Below are positions 1 to 9,319 of a stretch of 64,000 bases of DNA, in pieces. Origin of the DNA: Nonomuraea helvata (GTDB taxonomy: Bacteria > Actinomycetota > Actinomycetes > Streptosporangiales > Streptosporangiaceae); assembly GCF_039535785.1 (NCBI RefSeq), contig NZ_BAAAXV010000005.1, positions 124,001 to 188,000 of the forward strand. Direction: 5' to 3'. The notes beneath the pieces are model-generated. The model was not told where the DNA came from. It ran no database searches and was given only the letters and a program-made list of their open reading frames with translations. The position numbers and the translations under genes are program-made. The number at the start of each line of letters is the position of its first letter. Position 1 is the first letter of the stretch.

Positions 1-1
1 C

Positions 2-343
2 CGGGTGGCGGTGATGTACCTGGGCAGGATCGCCGAGATCGGCCAGGTGGACGCCGTCTTCGACGGCCCGGCGCACCCGTACACGCAGGCTCTGCTGTCG
101 GCGATCCCGCTGCCCGATCCGGTACGCGAGCGCGCGCGGGAGCGGATCCTGCTCGAGGGCGACCTGCCCAGCCCGGCCAACCCTCCGACGGGCTGCAGGT
201 TCCGCACCAGGTGCCCGAAGTTCCGCGCCCAGCTCACCGACGAGGAGCGGCGGCTCTGCGTGGACGTCGAGCCCGAGGTACGCCCGCTGGGCGAGGACCA
301 GGGGGCGGCCTGCCATTACGCCGAGAGGCGCGAAGTCGTATAG
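2..343 (+). CDS. Peptide/nickel-type ABC transporter ATP-binding protein, C-terminal fragment
   Basis: Only the last 113 codons lie in the window; the gene enters from the left in the frame starting at base 2. The fragment holds the end of the nucleotide-binding domain (VMYLGRIAEIG) and the oligopeptide-transporter C-terminal extension of the OppD/OppF family: the AHPYTQALLSAIP segment, then Pro-rich sequence and spaced cysteines (CRFRTRCP, a later Cys, ACHYAE). In that family the protein hydrolyses ATP on the cytoplasmic face to power peptide uptake. The stop is 30 bp before a substrate-binding lipoprotein gene, so the two are almost surely one operon. The substrate cannot be told from this fragment. 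Confidence 0.9.
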   Translation, partial: RVAVMYLGRIAEIGQVDAVFDGPAHPYTQALLSAIPLPDPVRERARERILLEGDLPSPANPPTGCRFRTRCPKFRAQLTDEERRLCVDVEPEVRPLGEDQGAACHYAERREVV

Positions 344-373
344 ACCTCGCGCATACCAGGAGGAATTCGCTCG

Positions 374-2068
374 ATGAAAGCATCACGTCGTGTCGTGGCC
401 GTCGCAGTGACCGGCTCGCTGTTGCTGGCGGGCTGCGGCGGGGAGCGGGCGGGCGGCCCCGGCGGCCGGGCGAGCGGCGGGGACGAGCGTACGATCAAGG
501 CCTTCGACATCAACCTGCAGCCGCGTGACAAGGTCAAGGACGGCGGGACCCTGCGGTGGGGGATCAACGAGTTCCCCGCGCAGTGGAACAGGAACCATGT
601 GGACGGCAACCTCGCCGTGGCCGCCTCGGTCAGCAACGCGCTGTTGCCCTCGCCGTTCCTGTCCAATGAGAAGGCGGAGATCTCGGTCAACCATGACTAT
701 GTGCTCGACGCCGAGATCACCCGGCAGCAGCCCAAGCAGGTGATCACGTACCGGCTGAACCCCAAGGCCAAGTGGTCCGACGGCAAGCCGATCACCTGGG
801 CCGACTACCAGGCGCAGTGGCACGCGCTGAACGGACGGAACCCCGCGTTCCACATCGCCTCGCCCACCGGCTACCAGGACATCGAGAAGGTGGAGCGGGG
901 CAAGGACGACTATGAGGTGGTGGTGACGTTCGACAAGCCGTTCGGGGACTGGCAGTCGCTGTTCGGGCCGCTGCTGCCGGCCGCCACCAACCAGACGCCC
1001 GAGGCCTTCGACAACGCCTGGCTGAACAAGATCCCGGTGACGGCGGGGCCGTTCAAGTTCGGCGGGTTCGACCAGACGGCCAAGACGATCACGCTCCTGC
1101 GGGACGACTCCTGGTGGGGCAACCGGGCCAAGCTCGACAAGATCATCTATCGGGCTTCGGAGCAGGACTCGCTGATCGGGGCGTTCAGCAACGGGGAGCT
1201 CGACATCATCGACGTGGGGCCGTCGGCTCCCGACTACGCGCGGGCCAAGGGCACGCCGGGCGCGCAGGTGCGCCAGGCCGCCGGGCCCGATTTCCGGCAT
1301 TTCACCTTCAACGGCTCCAGCGACCTGCTCAAGGACCAGAACGTACGCCAGGCCATCCAGCTCGGCATCAACCGCCAGGCCATCGCCCAGTCGGACCTCC
1401 AGGGCCTGGACTGGCCGATCACCCTGCTGAACAACCACTTCTTCATGAACACCCAGGAGGGCTACCAGGACAACGCCGGCAAGCTCGGCGTGTACGATCC
1501 CGCTCGCGCCCGGCAGCTCCTGGACGCCGCCGGGTGGAAGCTGAACGGCGCGGTCAGGCAGAAGAACGGCAAGCCACTCGACCTGCGGTTCGTGGTGCCC
1601 TCGGGGGTGCAGGTGAGCAAGCAGGAGGGCGAGCTGGCGCAGACCATGCTGGCGCAGATCGGCGTGAAGCTGACCATCAAGGCCGTGCCCAGCGACGACT
1701 TCTTCACCAAGTACGTCATCCCCGGCAACTTCGACATCACGCCCTTCGCGTACATCGGCACGCCGTTCCCCGTTTCCAGCAGTTACGGGATCTACGCGAA
1801 CTCCCCCGACGGCAAGACGTGGAACGCCAACTTCGGCCGCACCGGCTCGGCCGCCATCGACCAGGCCATGAGCCGGGCCGCGCAGACCCTGGACCCGGCC
1901 CGGGCCCGTACGTTGACGAACCGGGCGGATGAGCTGATCTGGCAGGCGGTCAACGTGCTGCCCCTCTACCAGCGCCCGCAGAACGTGGCCACCCGGCAGA
2001 CGCTGGCCAACGTGGGGGCGCGCGGCTTCTACGACACCCGCTACGAGGACATTGGCTTCACCGGCTGA
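374..2068 (+). CDS. Extracellular solute-binding lipoprotein of a peptide-type ABC transporter (SBP_bac_5)
   Basis: This 564-residue protein has a lipoprotein signal peptide ending in the lipobox LLAGC (Cys21), so it should be lipid-anchored outside the membrane and deliver substrate to the transporter. A Gly-rich linker (about 22-45) precedes the family 5 solute-binding domain. Family sequences include TYRLNPKAKWSDGKPITWAD near residue 130 and the late LNNHFF and YDPARARQLLDAAGW segments. The start is fixed by a strong AGGAGGAATT ribosome site and by the signal peptide. Family 5 proteins bind oligopeptides, nickel or sugars; nothing here decides which. It follows the ATPase gene by 30 bp. 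Confidence 0.93.
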   Translation: MKASRRVVAVAVTGSLLLAGCGGERAGGPGGRASGGDERTIKAFDINLQPRDKVKDGGTLRWGINEFPAQWNRNHVDGNLAVAASVSNALLPSPFLSNEKAEISVNHDYVLDAEITRQQPKQVITYRLNPKAKWSDGKPITWADYQAQWHALNGRNPAFHIASPTGYQDIEKVERGKDDYEVVVTFDKPFGDWQSLFGPLLPAATNQTPEAFDNAWLNKIPVTAGPFKFGGFDQTAKTITLLRDDSWWGNRAKLDKIIYRASEQDSLIGAFSNGELDIIDVGPSAPDYARAKGTPGAQVRQAAGPDFRHFTFNGSSDLLKDQNVRQAIQLGINRQAIAQSDLQGLDWPITLLNNHFFMNTQEGYQDNAGKLGVYDPARARQLLDAAGWKLNGAVRQKNGKPLDLRFVVPSGVQVSKQEGELAQTMLAQIGVKLTIKAVPSDDFFTKYVIPGNFDITPFAYIGTPFPVSSSYGIYANSPDGKTWNANFGRTGSAAIDQAMSRAAQTLDPARARTLTNRADELIWQAVNVLPLYQRPQNVATRQTLANVGARGFYDTRYEDIGFTG

Positions 2069-2109
2069 CCACCTGGCTCCGGACGCGCCGGTCTGTCGGT
2101 GGCGGGGTG

Positions 2110-2115
2110 TAGAAG
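2110..2115 (+). promoter_or_regulatory. -10 element (TAGAAG) of a leaderless gene
   Basis: TAGAAG lies seven bases before GTG 2123, the distance expected when transcription starts at or one base before the start codon. It supports choosing 2123 over the upstream in-frame GTG at 2099, which overlaps the promoter. Confidence 0.5.
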
Positions 2116-2122
2116 TGTACGC

Positions 2123-3247
2123 GTGGCAACGAAGGTGACCTGGTCCCAGATCCTCGCGTGGCGCCTGCGCAGACAGTTCGTGAGCGAGGGCGACGCGCCG
2201 GACGCCGTGGCGGTCGCGCGGCGGCTCTGCGGCGTCCAGGCCCAGGTCGCCTCCTCGGCCCAGCTCGCGGTGGCGGTCAGGCGGGCCACGCCCGATCACG
2301 ACGAGATCGACAGGGCTCTGTGGGGTGACCGCACACTGATCAAGACGTGGATCATGCGGGGCACCCTCCACCTCGTCCCCTCCGACACGCTGGCCGACTA
2401 CTGCGCGGCCCTGAGCACGCTGCGGTTCTGGGAGAAGGGCTCGTGGCAGCGCGGCCACGGGGTCACGGCCGACGAGATCGCCGCGATCGTCGACGCCGTG
2501 CCCCGCGCGCTGAGCGACGGGGGCGTGCGAGTGCTGAGCGACGGGGGCGTGCGGGCGCTGACCAGGGAAGAGCTCGTCGATGCCGTGGTGGCGGTGACGG
2601 GGGACGCTCACCTCAGGGAGGCGCTCTCGTCCGGCTGGGGCGCCCTGCTCAAGCCACTGAGCCGCCTCGGCGAGCTGTGCTACGGCCCGCCGCGCGACGG
2701 CAGAGTGACCTTCACCGCCCCGCGCGCCTGGCTGCCGGGATGGCCGGCCGCGCTTCCCCCGTACGAGGAGGCCGGGGTGCGGGTGGCCCGGGCGTTCCTG
2801 GGCGCGCACGGGCCGGCGACGCCGGAGATGTTCGACACGTGGCTGTTCGGCGGCGTGGCGAAGAAGGCGGTGCTGAAGGGCTGGTTCCGTGAGCTCGCGC
2901 CCGAGCTGACCGAGGTGGAGACGGACGACGGCCAGACTCTGTCGGCGCTGACCGAGCACCTCGACGACCTGGCCGGCACCGGAGCCTCGGCCGAGGTCCA
3001 CCTGCTGCCGGGCTTCGACCAGTACATCCTGGGCGCGCCGCGCTCACTCGCCCCGCTCATCCCGCCGCCGCTCAAGCCCAAGGTGAGCCGCCAGGCGGGG
3101 TGGATCTCCCCCGTGGTCGTGCACGAGGGGCGGGTCGCGGGCGTCTGGGAGGCCAGGAACGGCCACATCACCGTCGACCTCGCGACCCCGGTCCCCCCGG
3201 AGCGCCTCGACGAGGCCGTCTCCCGCGTCCGCTCCTTGCTGCCGTAG
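2123..3247 (+). CDS. Winged-helix DNA-binding domain protein (HTH_42/AlkZ-like)
   Basis: This 374-residue protein matches the winged-helix family that includes the DNA glycosylases AlkZ/AlkX: an N-terminal WSQILAWRLRRQFV segment, the RAWGIQAQ-like equivalent LCGVQAQVASSAQLAVAVR, and the MRGTLHLVPSDTLADYCA motif (about 75-92), where the family conserves R-G-T-x-H. A QxQ/QxD catalytic motif occurs in true AlkZ glycosylases; here VQAQVASS may be its equivalent. The in-frame duplication VLSDGGVRVLSDGGVRAL near residue 135 is odd and looks like a recent 24-base repeat. A leaderless GTG start is preferred. A role in DNA repair is inferred from the family only. Confidence 0.8.
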   Translation: MATKVTWSQILAWRLRRQFVSEGDAPDAVAVARRLCGVQAQVASSAQLAVAVRRATPDHDEIDRALWGDRTLIKTWIMRGTLHLVPSDTLADYCAALSTLRFWEKGSWQRGHGVTADEIAAIVDAVPRALSDGGVRVLSDGGVRALTREELVDAVVAVTGDAHLREALSSGWGALLKPLSRLGELCYGPPRDGRVTFTAPRAWLPGWPAALPPYEEAGVRVARAFLGAHGPATPEMFDTWLFGGVAKKAVLKGWFRELAPELTEVETDDGQTLSALTEHLDDLAGTGASAEVHLLPGFDQYILGAPRSLAPLIPPPLKPKVSRQAGWISPVVVHEGRVAGVWEARNGHITVDLATPVPPERLDEAVSRVRSLLP

Positions 3248-3256
3248 CCCTCCCGT

Positions 3257-3508
3257 TCAGGTGCCGGTGGAGGCCATGACGCGGTCGACGAGGCCCTTGG
3301 TGCCCTCCTCACGCGCACAATGGGCGCAGCAGTACCAGTGCTCGCCGGACTGCACCCCATGTCCGATGACCTTGGTGCCGCAGTGCTCGCAGATGGGCGC
3401 CATGCCCTCGATCGCGCACTGGAAGCAGTCGAACGTGTGCACCGCTCCCTGCGCATGCACCTCGAACGCCATGTCGTAGTCGTTTCCGCAGGTCTCGCAG
3501 ACAGCCAT
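3257..3508 (-). CDS. Small zinc-ribbon protein (prokaryotic metallothionein-like)
   Basis: This 83-residue protein is built from cysteine pairs: CETCGND near the N-terminus, FDCFQCAIEG, CEHCGTKVIGHGV and YCCAHCAREEG. The pattern is that of actinobacterial zinc-binding proteins often labelled prokaryotic metallothionein, and suggests two treble-clef or ribbon zinc sites. The ATG at 3508 has a good AAGGGGATC ribosome site; a longer reading frame upstream to 3571 has none and is not family-like. It lies convergent to the winged-helix gene with 9 bp between stops. Its role is unknown; metal handling is an inference. Confidence 0.8.
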   Translation of the reverse strand: MAVCETCGNDYDMAFEVHAQGAVHTFDCFQCAIEGMAPICEHCGTKVIGHGVQSGEHWYCCAHCAREEGTKGLVDRVMASTGT

Positions 3509-3593
3509 GGTGATCCCCTTCGTAGTCGATCCGCCGGGGGGATACCCGGTTATGTGGTCTCTCTTCCCCAAAGAACCATCAATTTCCCCAAAC

Positions 3594-4688
3594 TCATGAC
3601 TTATCCACCGCGAAACGGGCCACCAACGGCAGCCCCAGGAGTCCGAGGGCGGCCAGGGCCATGGGCAGGCCGAGCCGGGCGCTCAGACCGGCCACGAGGA
3701 GCGGGCTGACCACGAACCCCGTGTACGAGATCGTCGAGACCCACCACACCAGCGTCCCGCTCGGATCGTCGGCGGCGGCCCGGCTGAGCAGGGCGGGCAC
3801 CAGCGGCGCCAGCGCCAGGCCGGTCAGCGCGAAGCCCGCCATGGAGATCAGCACGCTCCCGCCGAGCCCCGCCAGGGCGATCCCCGCGCCCCCGCCTAAC
3901 CCCGCCACCAGGTACAGCACCTTCAACGGCACGCGTGGCAGCGCCTGCACGAGGAGCCGCCCGGCTGTCAGCGCGGCCATGTAGACCGAGGGCGCGGCAC
4001 TCGACACCAGAGGGGCGGCGCCCCGGTGCTCCTCCATGAGCAGCACCGACCACTGCTCGACCGAGTTCTCGATGATCAGCACGCAGGCCGCCAGCGCCCC
4101 CAGCACGATCGCGGCGCCCCACAGGCGTCCCTTGCCGGTGTCCGGCGAGCTCACGGGTGTCCCCTGGCCCGCCGGCAGGGCCAGGACCGACAAGGACGTG
4201 ACGATCACGATCAGGGCGATGAGCAGGAGGACCGTGCCGACGCTCAGGCCGAGGGAGCGGGCCAGGCCGGTGGCGGGTGCCGCCGCTATGACCGCGATCG
4301 GAAAGGCCGCGTGCACCGGCTGGAAGAGGCGGCGGCCGGTCTCGCGCTCGGCCCGTCCGGTGGCCAGGTTCAGCGCGATGTCGAGCGCTCCGCTGGCGGC
4401 GCCGACCACCAGCAGCGCCGCCGCGAGCTGCCACGGCGCGGTCACCAGCCCGATCCCGGCCACGCTCAGCCCGAACAGAGCCGTCGTCGTCATCAGCGCC
4501 GCCCGTTCACGGCCCCGTACCAGCCGTCCGGCCAGCGCCATCGCCGGCAGGGCGCCCACCGGCACGGCGCTCAGCGCCAGCCCCAGATCGCCTGCCGAGA
4601 TGCCCAGCTCCAGCTTGATGGCGGGCAGCAGGGCCGACCAGGAGCCCCAGAAGACGGCCCAGACCGCAGAGACCGCAATAAGCGGCAT
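3594..4688 (-). CDS. MFS transporter, 12-helix type
   Basis: The 364-residue protein is nearly all hydrophobic helices, with the MFS loop motif after helix 2 (LAGRLVRGRERAALMTTTAL) and a second-half copy of the fold. Overall it resembles the sugar/drug MFS group of short exporters (YbjJ-like, about 380 residues). Such proteins move small solutes across the cytoplasmic membrane by proton antiport or symport. The ATG at 4688 has a GGGAG site nine bases upstream. It is divergent from the secreted-protein gene at 4771, with an 82-bp shared promoter region. The substrate is not predictable. Confidence 0.85.
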   Translation of the reverse strand: MPLIAVSAVWAVFWGSWSALLPAIKLELGISAGDLGLALSAVPVGALPAMALAGRLVRGRERAALMTTTALFGLSVAGIGLVTAPWQLAAALLVVGAASGALDIALNLATGRAERETGRRLFQPVHAAFPIAVIAAAPATGLARSLGLSVGTVLLLIALIVIVTSLSVLALPAGQGTPVSSPDTGKGRLWGAAIVLGALAACVLIIENSVEQWSVLLMEEHRGAAPLVSSAAPSVYMAALTAGRLLVQALPRVPLKVLYLVAGLGGGAGIALAGLGGSVLISMAGFALTGLALAPLVPALLSRAAADDPSGTLVWWVSTISYTGFVVSPLLVAGLSARLGLPMALAALGLLGLPLVARFAVDKS

Positions 4689-4770
4689 TTACCACAACTC
4701 CCTGTGCAATTTTCGGTAGTGTCACCGCAAAGATCAACGACGTCCTTAATACCCTGCCGAAGGAAAAACC

Positions 4771-5220
4771 GTGCTCATCCGAACCGCCATCGCGACCGCC
4801 CTGGTCGCGGCCGGTGTCGCCGCCATCCCCTCCTCCGCGTACGCCGCCACGGCCGCCTACACCCCCGAGCGCGTCTGTGGCTCCGGCTTCCACCGCGTCA
4901 AGGACGGCCACCGAGCGATGGAGACCCGGGAGGGCGCGGTGTTCGGGCATGTGTTCCTGATGTACAACAAGCGCTCCGGCAAGAACTGCGTGGCCGCGAT
5001 CAAGACCGCGTACACGGGCAGCCGCACGCTCACCGGCGCCTACCTGGAGGTCAAGGACGGCGGCAAGTCGGAGGACGTGCAGAAGTACCAGTACTACGCC
5101 GAGACCGGCCACATCGACGGCGCCTGGAAGTGCGTGCGGTACGCCGGCTGGACCCGCGACCCCAGCGGCCGCGTGGAGGCCTGGGGCGGCCGCAAGGACT
5201 GGGACAACTGCAAGGGCTGA
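4771..5220 (+). CDS. Secreted SapA-like protein
   Basis: This 149-residue protein has a Sec signal peptide with likely cleavage after AYA (residue 25). The mature part has paired cysteines in VCGSGFHRV, KNCVAAIKT, KCVRYAGW and DNCKG and a hydrophobic core VFLMYNKRSGKNC. That spacing resembles the small exported SapA (spore-associated protein A) family of streptomycetes, whose biochemical role is unknown. The GTG start at 4771 has a GAAGGA site at good distance. The similarity is judged by eye, so the family call is moderate; secretion is well supported. Confidence 0.72.
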   Translation: MLIRTAIATALVAAGVAAIPSSAYAATAAYTPERVCGSGFHRVKDGHRAMETREGAVFGHVFLMYNKRSGKNCVAAIKTAYTGSRTLTGAYLEVKDGGKSEDVQKYQYYAETGHIDGAWKCVRYAGWTRDPSGRVEAWGGRKDWDNCKG

Positions 5221-5264
5221 ACAGCTCCGCATGTGGACGGGAGGCGGGCACCCGCCCCCGTCCG

Positions 5265-8200
5265 CTACGGGCAGACGTTCTGGTACGGCGCGCCGCCCAG
5301 GTACCGCTCCCACTCGGCGGGTGACAGGGAACGCCCGGCCCGCGCGCACACCTCCCGCGCGACCCGCTCTCCGTCGACCGGAATCGCGTGGAGGGCGTTC
5401 TCCATCCCGACGTAGACGGTGCTTCCATCCGGGCTGAACGCCAGCGACTCCGGATCCCCCTCCTGCAACAGGTAGGTCCCGCCGAGCCGCCGCCTGGACT
5501 CGATGTCCCACAGCTGGAGCTGGCTGTCCCCCGTGGTGGCGAGCGTCTTGCCGTCGGGCGAGAAAGCCAGATAGGTGATCTCACCGGCGGCTCGCGGCAG
5601 GGCGGGATGCGGTGCCGCCGGCCCGTCGACCGTCCACAGCCCGACCCGCCCGGTCGTGGACTCGTACGCGGCGAGGAGCCCGTCCTTTCTGATCGCGAGC
5701 GCCTCAGTGGGGCCGAACGCGGCTCCCACGGGCTTACCGGTGCCGATGTCGACGAACCTGCCGCGGTCCGGCGACGCGAACGCCGTGCTGCCCGGCAGGA
5801 ACGGCCCACCGCGATACCTCGTGTCGAACGATCCCAGCACGTGTCCGTCGGCGGAGTCGCGCACGACCTCCTTGTACACCAGGCTCTGCCCGTACCCGAC
5901 GGTCATCGCCAGCCGCCGGCCGTCCGGGCTGAAGTGCACGTCGCTGGGACTGGCGTCCTTCCCTGGAATCCGTACCGACCAGAGCTTCGTCGATGTGCGC
6001 AGGTCCCAGAGCGAGACCCTGCCGTTGAGGTCCTCGACGGCCAGCCTCGTCCCGAAGAAGTCGGCTGGGAAGTCGTCCGGCGAATCGGCGGAGAAACGGC
6101 CGGTCTCCTTACCCGCGCCCACGTCCCAGATCAGGAAGCGCCTGCCGGACCGGATCACGGCCCACCTGCCGTCCTCGCTGAGATAGGCAGAGCCCGGCAC
6201 GGCCGTCACGTGGGTGCGCGGCTGTAGGTCCACGCTGACGACCGCGTCGTCCACGACGTACCGGAGCGTGCTGCCGTCGGGATCGAACGCGACGTCGGTC
6301 AGCTCGCCCTCGGCGCGGTAGTCGAGCACCTTCTTCCCAGTGCGCACGTCCCAGGCCTGCACGTCCCTTCCGAGGAAGGTGGCGAGGTGGCGGCCGTCCG
6401 GGCTGAACCGCAACCCGCCCTCGGACCCGCAGGCGTGGCAGATCATCCCATCGCCGCGCTCGCGGCCCGAGGCGGCGTCGACGAGCACGATGGAGGCGCC
6501 GTCAGTGCAGGCGAGCGTCCTGCCGTCCTGGCTGAACGCCACTGCGTCGGGATGATACGCACAGGAGGAGAACGGCCGCTCCGCCTGCCATCCGGGCAGC
6601 GCGAACTGATCCAAACGGCCTCCCGGCACCAGCAGGTGCCTGCCCGTCGGGTCCACGAGCGGGCGCCCCAGTGCCGCCTCGCCGCGCTTCTCGAAGACGG
6701 GCTTGCCGAAGCGCTTGCCGGTCGAGACGTCGAGCAGGTAGGAGATGTCCTCCAAGCTCCACACCACGGTCAGCGTGGTCTCGTGCTCGCCGAACACGAC
6801 GCTGTAGCCGCCCTGGGCCGGTGAGGGGAGCGGCCGTTCGAGGAGCTTCCTGCCGGTCGTCAGGTCCCAGACGCCGAGACTCTCGGTGGTGGTCTCGGCC
6901 AGCAGGCGGCCGCTGCGGCTCAGCGCCGGCGGAAACGCGATGGTCCCGCTCAGCGTCATGCGGGGCCAGGACGCCGTACGCCTGCCGGTGCGCACGTCGT
7001 ACACGTTGACACCGCCCTCGCTGGCGCTGACCAGCGTGCGGCCGTCGCGGCTGAGCAGCCGCTGCGCCGCGCCCCTGGCAGGCGGGTCGCGGAAGACGGC
7101 CGTCTCCTGCTGCTGAAGCGAGGCCATCAGGCTGGAGCGGGCCTCCGGCTGCGCCGGCGAGACCCGCCACGCCGCCACGCTCAGCAGCATCGCCAGGGAG
7201 GGGTCGATGGTCCGCTGGCGGTCCGCCTCGGTGGCCGCCTGCTTGGCGGCCAGGATGTCGCGTTGCCGGGCCGTCTCCTGGCGCTGCCAGACGACCAGTC
7301 CGCCGGCCACGAGCGACACGACCAGCAGCCCCGCCAGCGCGACCGTGGTCAGCGTCCTGCGCCTGGCCCGCCGCCTGGTCAGCTCGGTGCCGGCGCGCAG
7401 GTAGTCGCGTTCGAACGGGGTCAGCGTGACGTGGCGGCGACCGGTCGCGGCCCAGCTCAGCGCCTGCTCCAGGCGGCTGCCCTGGAGCACGTCGGCGTCG
7501 CGCCTGCCGTTCTCGGCCCAGTGGCGGGCGGCGGTGTTGATGCCGTTCAGCAGGGCCAGCCCGTCGCGGTCGGCCTCCACCCACATGCGCAGCCTCGGCC
7601 AGGCGCGCAGCAGGCCGGGGCGCGACAGGGCCACCGTGCCGTCGCCGTTGGCGATCACGTACGAGAACGCGTCCAGCACCCGCCTGACCGCCGTCGACTC
7701 CCGGTCGGAACGCCCCTCGAACAGCTCGTCGTACCCGGCCGACCGCCCGGCTTCGTGCCCGTACTCGTCAACGGTCACCAGCCGCAGGAACACCTCGGCC
7801 GCCACCTCCCGCTCCTCGGGACTCAGCGACTCGTAGGCGTCCTCGGCGATCGTCCCCAGCGCGGGATCGCCCTGCTCCGGCCCGTGCACGCCCCGGGCGG
7901 ACCTGCTGCCCGCCGCCAGCAGTCCCCTGATGTCGGAGCCGTTCCCGCTGACCAGGGCCAGCAGCAGGTCGCGAGCCGCGGGACGGGCCGCCGGGTCCTT
8001 GTCCATGGCCGCCTCGACCAGCGCGGCCACCCCCGGCGGCAAGGCGCTCAGGTCGGGGCGGTGCGACAGCACCCGGTGCATGACGCCGCCCAGGTTCTCG
8101 GCGGCGAACGGCTCGCGTCCCGTGGCGGCGAACACCATGATCGAGCCCCACGCGAAGACGTCGGCGGGCGCGCCCGCCCGCTCCCCCGTGAACACCTCGG

Positions 8201-8732
8201 GCGCCATGTACGCCGGCGTGCCCGACACCTCGCCCGTCCTGGTCAGCGACATGTCGAGCGTACGGGCGATGCCGAAGTCGATCACCCGCGGGCCGTCGGG
8301 CCCGAGCAGCACGTTGTCCGGTTTGAGATCACGGTGCACGACCCCCGCGTCGTGGATCGCGGTCAGCGCGGTGGCCACCGCCGTGGCCAGCCGGTGCAGG
8401 TCGTCGCCGGTGAACCGGCGTCCCTCGCGCACGGCCGCGCCCAGGCTCGGCCCCGGCACGTACTCGGAGACCAGGTACGGCCGGTGCCCGTCCAGATCGG
8501 CGGCCAGCACGCGCGCCGTGCAGAACGACGACACCCGTCTCGCGGCCGTCGCCTCCTTCGCGAACCGGCCGCGGACCGCACGATCGCCGGCCGCGTGCAA
8601 CACCTTGACCGCGACCCGGTTGCCCTCGGCGTCGTAGGCGTCGTACACCACGCCCTGCCCGCCCGAGCCGAGCCGGCCGGCGAGCCAGTAATTCCCGATG
8701 CGCTGGGGATCCCCCGCGCTCAGCGCGTCCAT
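5265..8732 (-). CDS. Membrane Ser/Thr protein kinase with C-terminal WD40-type propeller
   Basis: The 1155-residue protein starts with a complete kinase domain (about 13-260): P-loop GSGGQGVVY, lysine VAVK (Lys43), HRDLKPDN catalytic loop, DFGIART and MAPEVF. A conserved linker domain typical of actinobacterial kinase-WD40 proteins follows, then a transmembrane helix near residue 470 (LTTVALAGLLVVSLVAGGLV). The C-terminal 600 residues carry repeated FSPDG..LA and LWD(I/L/V) signatures of WD40 blades and end in LSPAEWERYLGGAPYQNVC, usual for this family. The kinase faces the cytoplasm. Its signal is unknown; it is divergent from an AhpD-like gene. Confidence 0.93.
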   Translation of the reverse strand: MDALSAGDPQRIGNYWLAGRLGSGGQGVVYDAYDAEGNRVAVKVLHAAGDRAVRGRFAKEATAARRVSSFCTARVLAADLDGHRPYLVSEYVPGPSLGAAVREGRRFTGDDLHRLATAVATALTAIHDAGVVHRDLKPDNVLLGPDGPRVIDFGIARTLDMSLTRTGEVSGTPAYMAPEVFTGERAGAPADVFAWGSIMVFAATGREPFAAENLGGVMHRVLSHRPDLSALPPGVAALVEAAMDKDPAARPAARDLLLALVSGNGSDIRGLLAAGSRSARGVHGPEQGDPALGTIAEDAYESLSPEEREVAAEVFLRLVTVDEYGHEAGRSAGYDELFEGRSDRESTAVRRVLDAFSYVIANGDGTVALSRPGLLRAWPRLRMWVEADRDGLALLNGINTAARHWAENGRRDADVLQGSRLEQALSWAATGRRHVTLTPFERDYLRAGTELTRRRARRRTLTTVALAGLLVVSLVAGGLVVWQRQETARQRDILAAKQAATEADRQRTIDPSLAMLLSVAAWRVSPAQPEARSSLMASLQQQETAVFRDPPARGAAQRLLSRDGRTLVSASEGGVNVYDVRTGRRTASWPRMTLSGTIAFPPALSRSGRLLAETTTESLGVWDLTTGRKLLERPLPSPAQGGYSVVFGEHETTLTVVWSLEDISYLLDVSTGKRFGKPVFEKRGEAALGRPLVDPTGRHLLVPGGRLDQFALPGWQAERPFSSCAYHPDAVAFSQDGRTLACTDGASIVLVDAASGRERGDGMICHACGSEGGLRFSPDGRHLATFLGRDVQAWDVRTGKKVLDYRAEGELTDVAFDPDGSTLRYVVDDAVVSVDLQPRTHVTAVPGSAYLSEDGRWAVIRSGRRFLIWDVGAGKETGRFSADSPDDFPADFFGTRLAVEDLNGRVSLWDLRTSTKLWSVRIPGKDASPSDVHFSPDGRRLAMTVGYGQSLVYKEVVRDSADGHVLGSFDTRYRGGPFLPGSTAFASPDRGRFVDIGTGKPVGAAFGPTEALAIRKDGLLAAYESTTGRVGLWTVDGPAAPHPALPRAAGEITYLAFSPDGKTLATTGDSQLQLWDIESRRRLGGTYLLQEGDPESLAFSPDGSTVYVGMENALHAIPVDGERVAREVCARAGRSLSPAEWERYLGGAPYQNVCP

Positions 8733-8822
8733 GGCGGGTTAGATGTCACTTTTTTCGCGGAAGTTGTCACAGGTAGGGGGGCTGTCCCGTCCTCCTCTTG
8801 CAAGAAACATGAGGAGGCACAC

Positions 8823-9266
8823 ATGACCCAGCGGATCAACGTCGCACAGCAGGTCCCCCAGGCGTACCACCACTTCATCGCCGTGGAGAAGCTGCTGCAC
8901 GACAGCGAACTGCCGACCACCACCATCGAGCTGGTCAAGCTGCGCGCCAGCCAGATCAACGGCTGCGGCTACTGCGTGGACATGCACAGCCGGGACCTGA
9001 AGAAGGCCGGTGAGAGCGACGAGCGGCTCTGGTCGGTCGCCGCCTGGCGGGAGGCCACCGTGTACACGCCGGCCGAGCGGGCCGCGCTGGCCCTGACGGA
9101 GGAGGCGACCAGGCTGGCCGACCGCGAGGCGGTGCCGGACGCGGTGTGGGAGGAGGCTGCGCGGCACTACAGCGAGAAGCAGCTGGGGCTGCTCGTCGTA
9201 GCCCTGGCGATGATCAACGCCTGGAACCGGATCGGGGTCACGGCCCGGCTCACCCCCGGAACCTGA
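8823..9266 (+). CDS. Carboxymuconolactone decarboxylase/AhpD-like protein
   Basis: This 147-residue protein has the AhpD redox motif E-x11-CxxC-xxx-H with Cys48, Cys51 and His55 (NGCGYCVDMHSRDLKKAG). The rest matches the YnjA/AhpD core, including YTPAERAALALTEE and the C-terminal LVVALAMINAWNRIGV helix. The family reduces peroxides or peroxiredoxins through the cysteine pair, usually as a hexamer in the cytoplasm. The ATG has a GGAGG site five bases upstream. It is divergent from the WD40 kinase gene, with 90 bp between the start codons; a functional link to the kinase is unproven. Confidence 0.92.
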   Translation: MTQRINVAQQVPQAYHHFIAVEKLLHDSELPTTTIELVKLRASQINGCGYCVDMHSRDLKKAGESDERLWSVAAWREATVYTPAERAALALTEEATRLADREAVPDAVWEEAARHYSEKQLGLLVVALAMINAWNRIGVTARLTPGT

Positions 9267-9283
9267 CCATTCGTGGAAATGCG

Positions 9284-9312
9284 TTGAGCGATCGGAGGTA
9301 GCCGGTTAGGTT
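9284..9312 (+). promoter_or_regulatory. Housekeeping-type promoter, TTGAGC-17-TAGGTT
   Basis: TTGAGC (9284-9289) and TAGGTT (9307-9312) are separated by exactly 17 bp. The expected start of transcription is about 9319-9320, which coincides with an ATG. It therefore drives the short ORFs downstream, the first as a leaderless message. Confidence 0.6.
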
Positions 9313-9319
9313 GGCGCGC

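Noticed and set aside
383..3001. Very long antisense open frame (872 codons) under the binding-protein and winged-helix genes
   Set aside because: It is the mirror of two well-supported plus-strand genes in a frame where G/C bias removes stops; composition (Arg, Val, Gly, His rich) is not protein-like.
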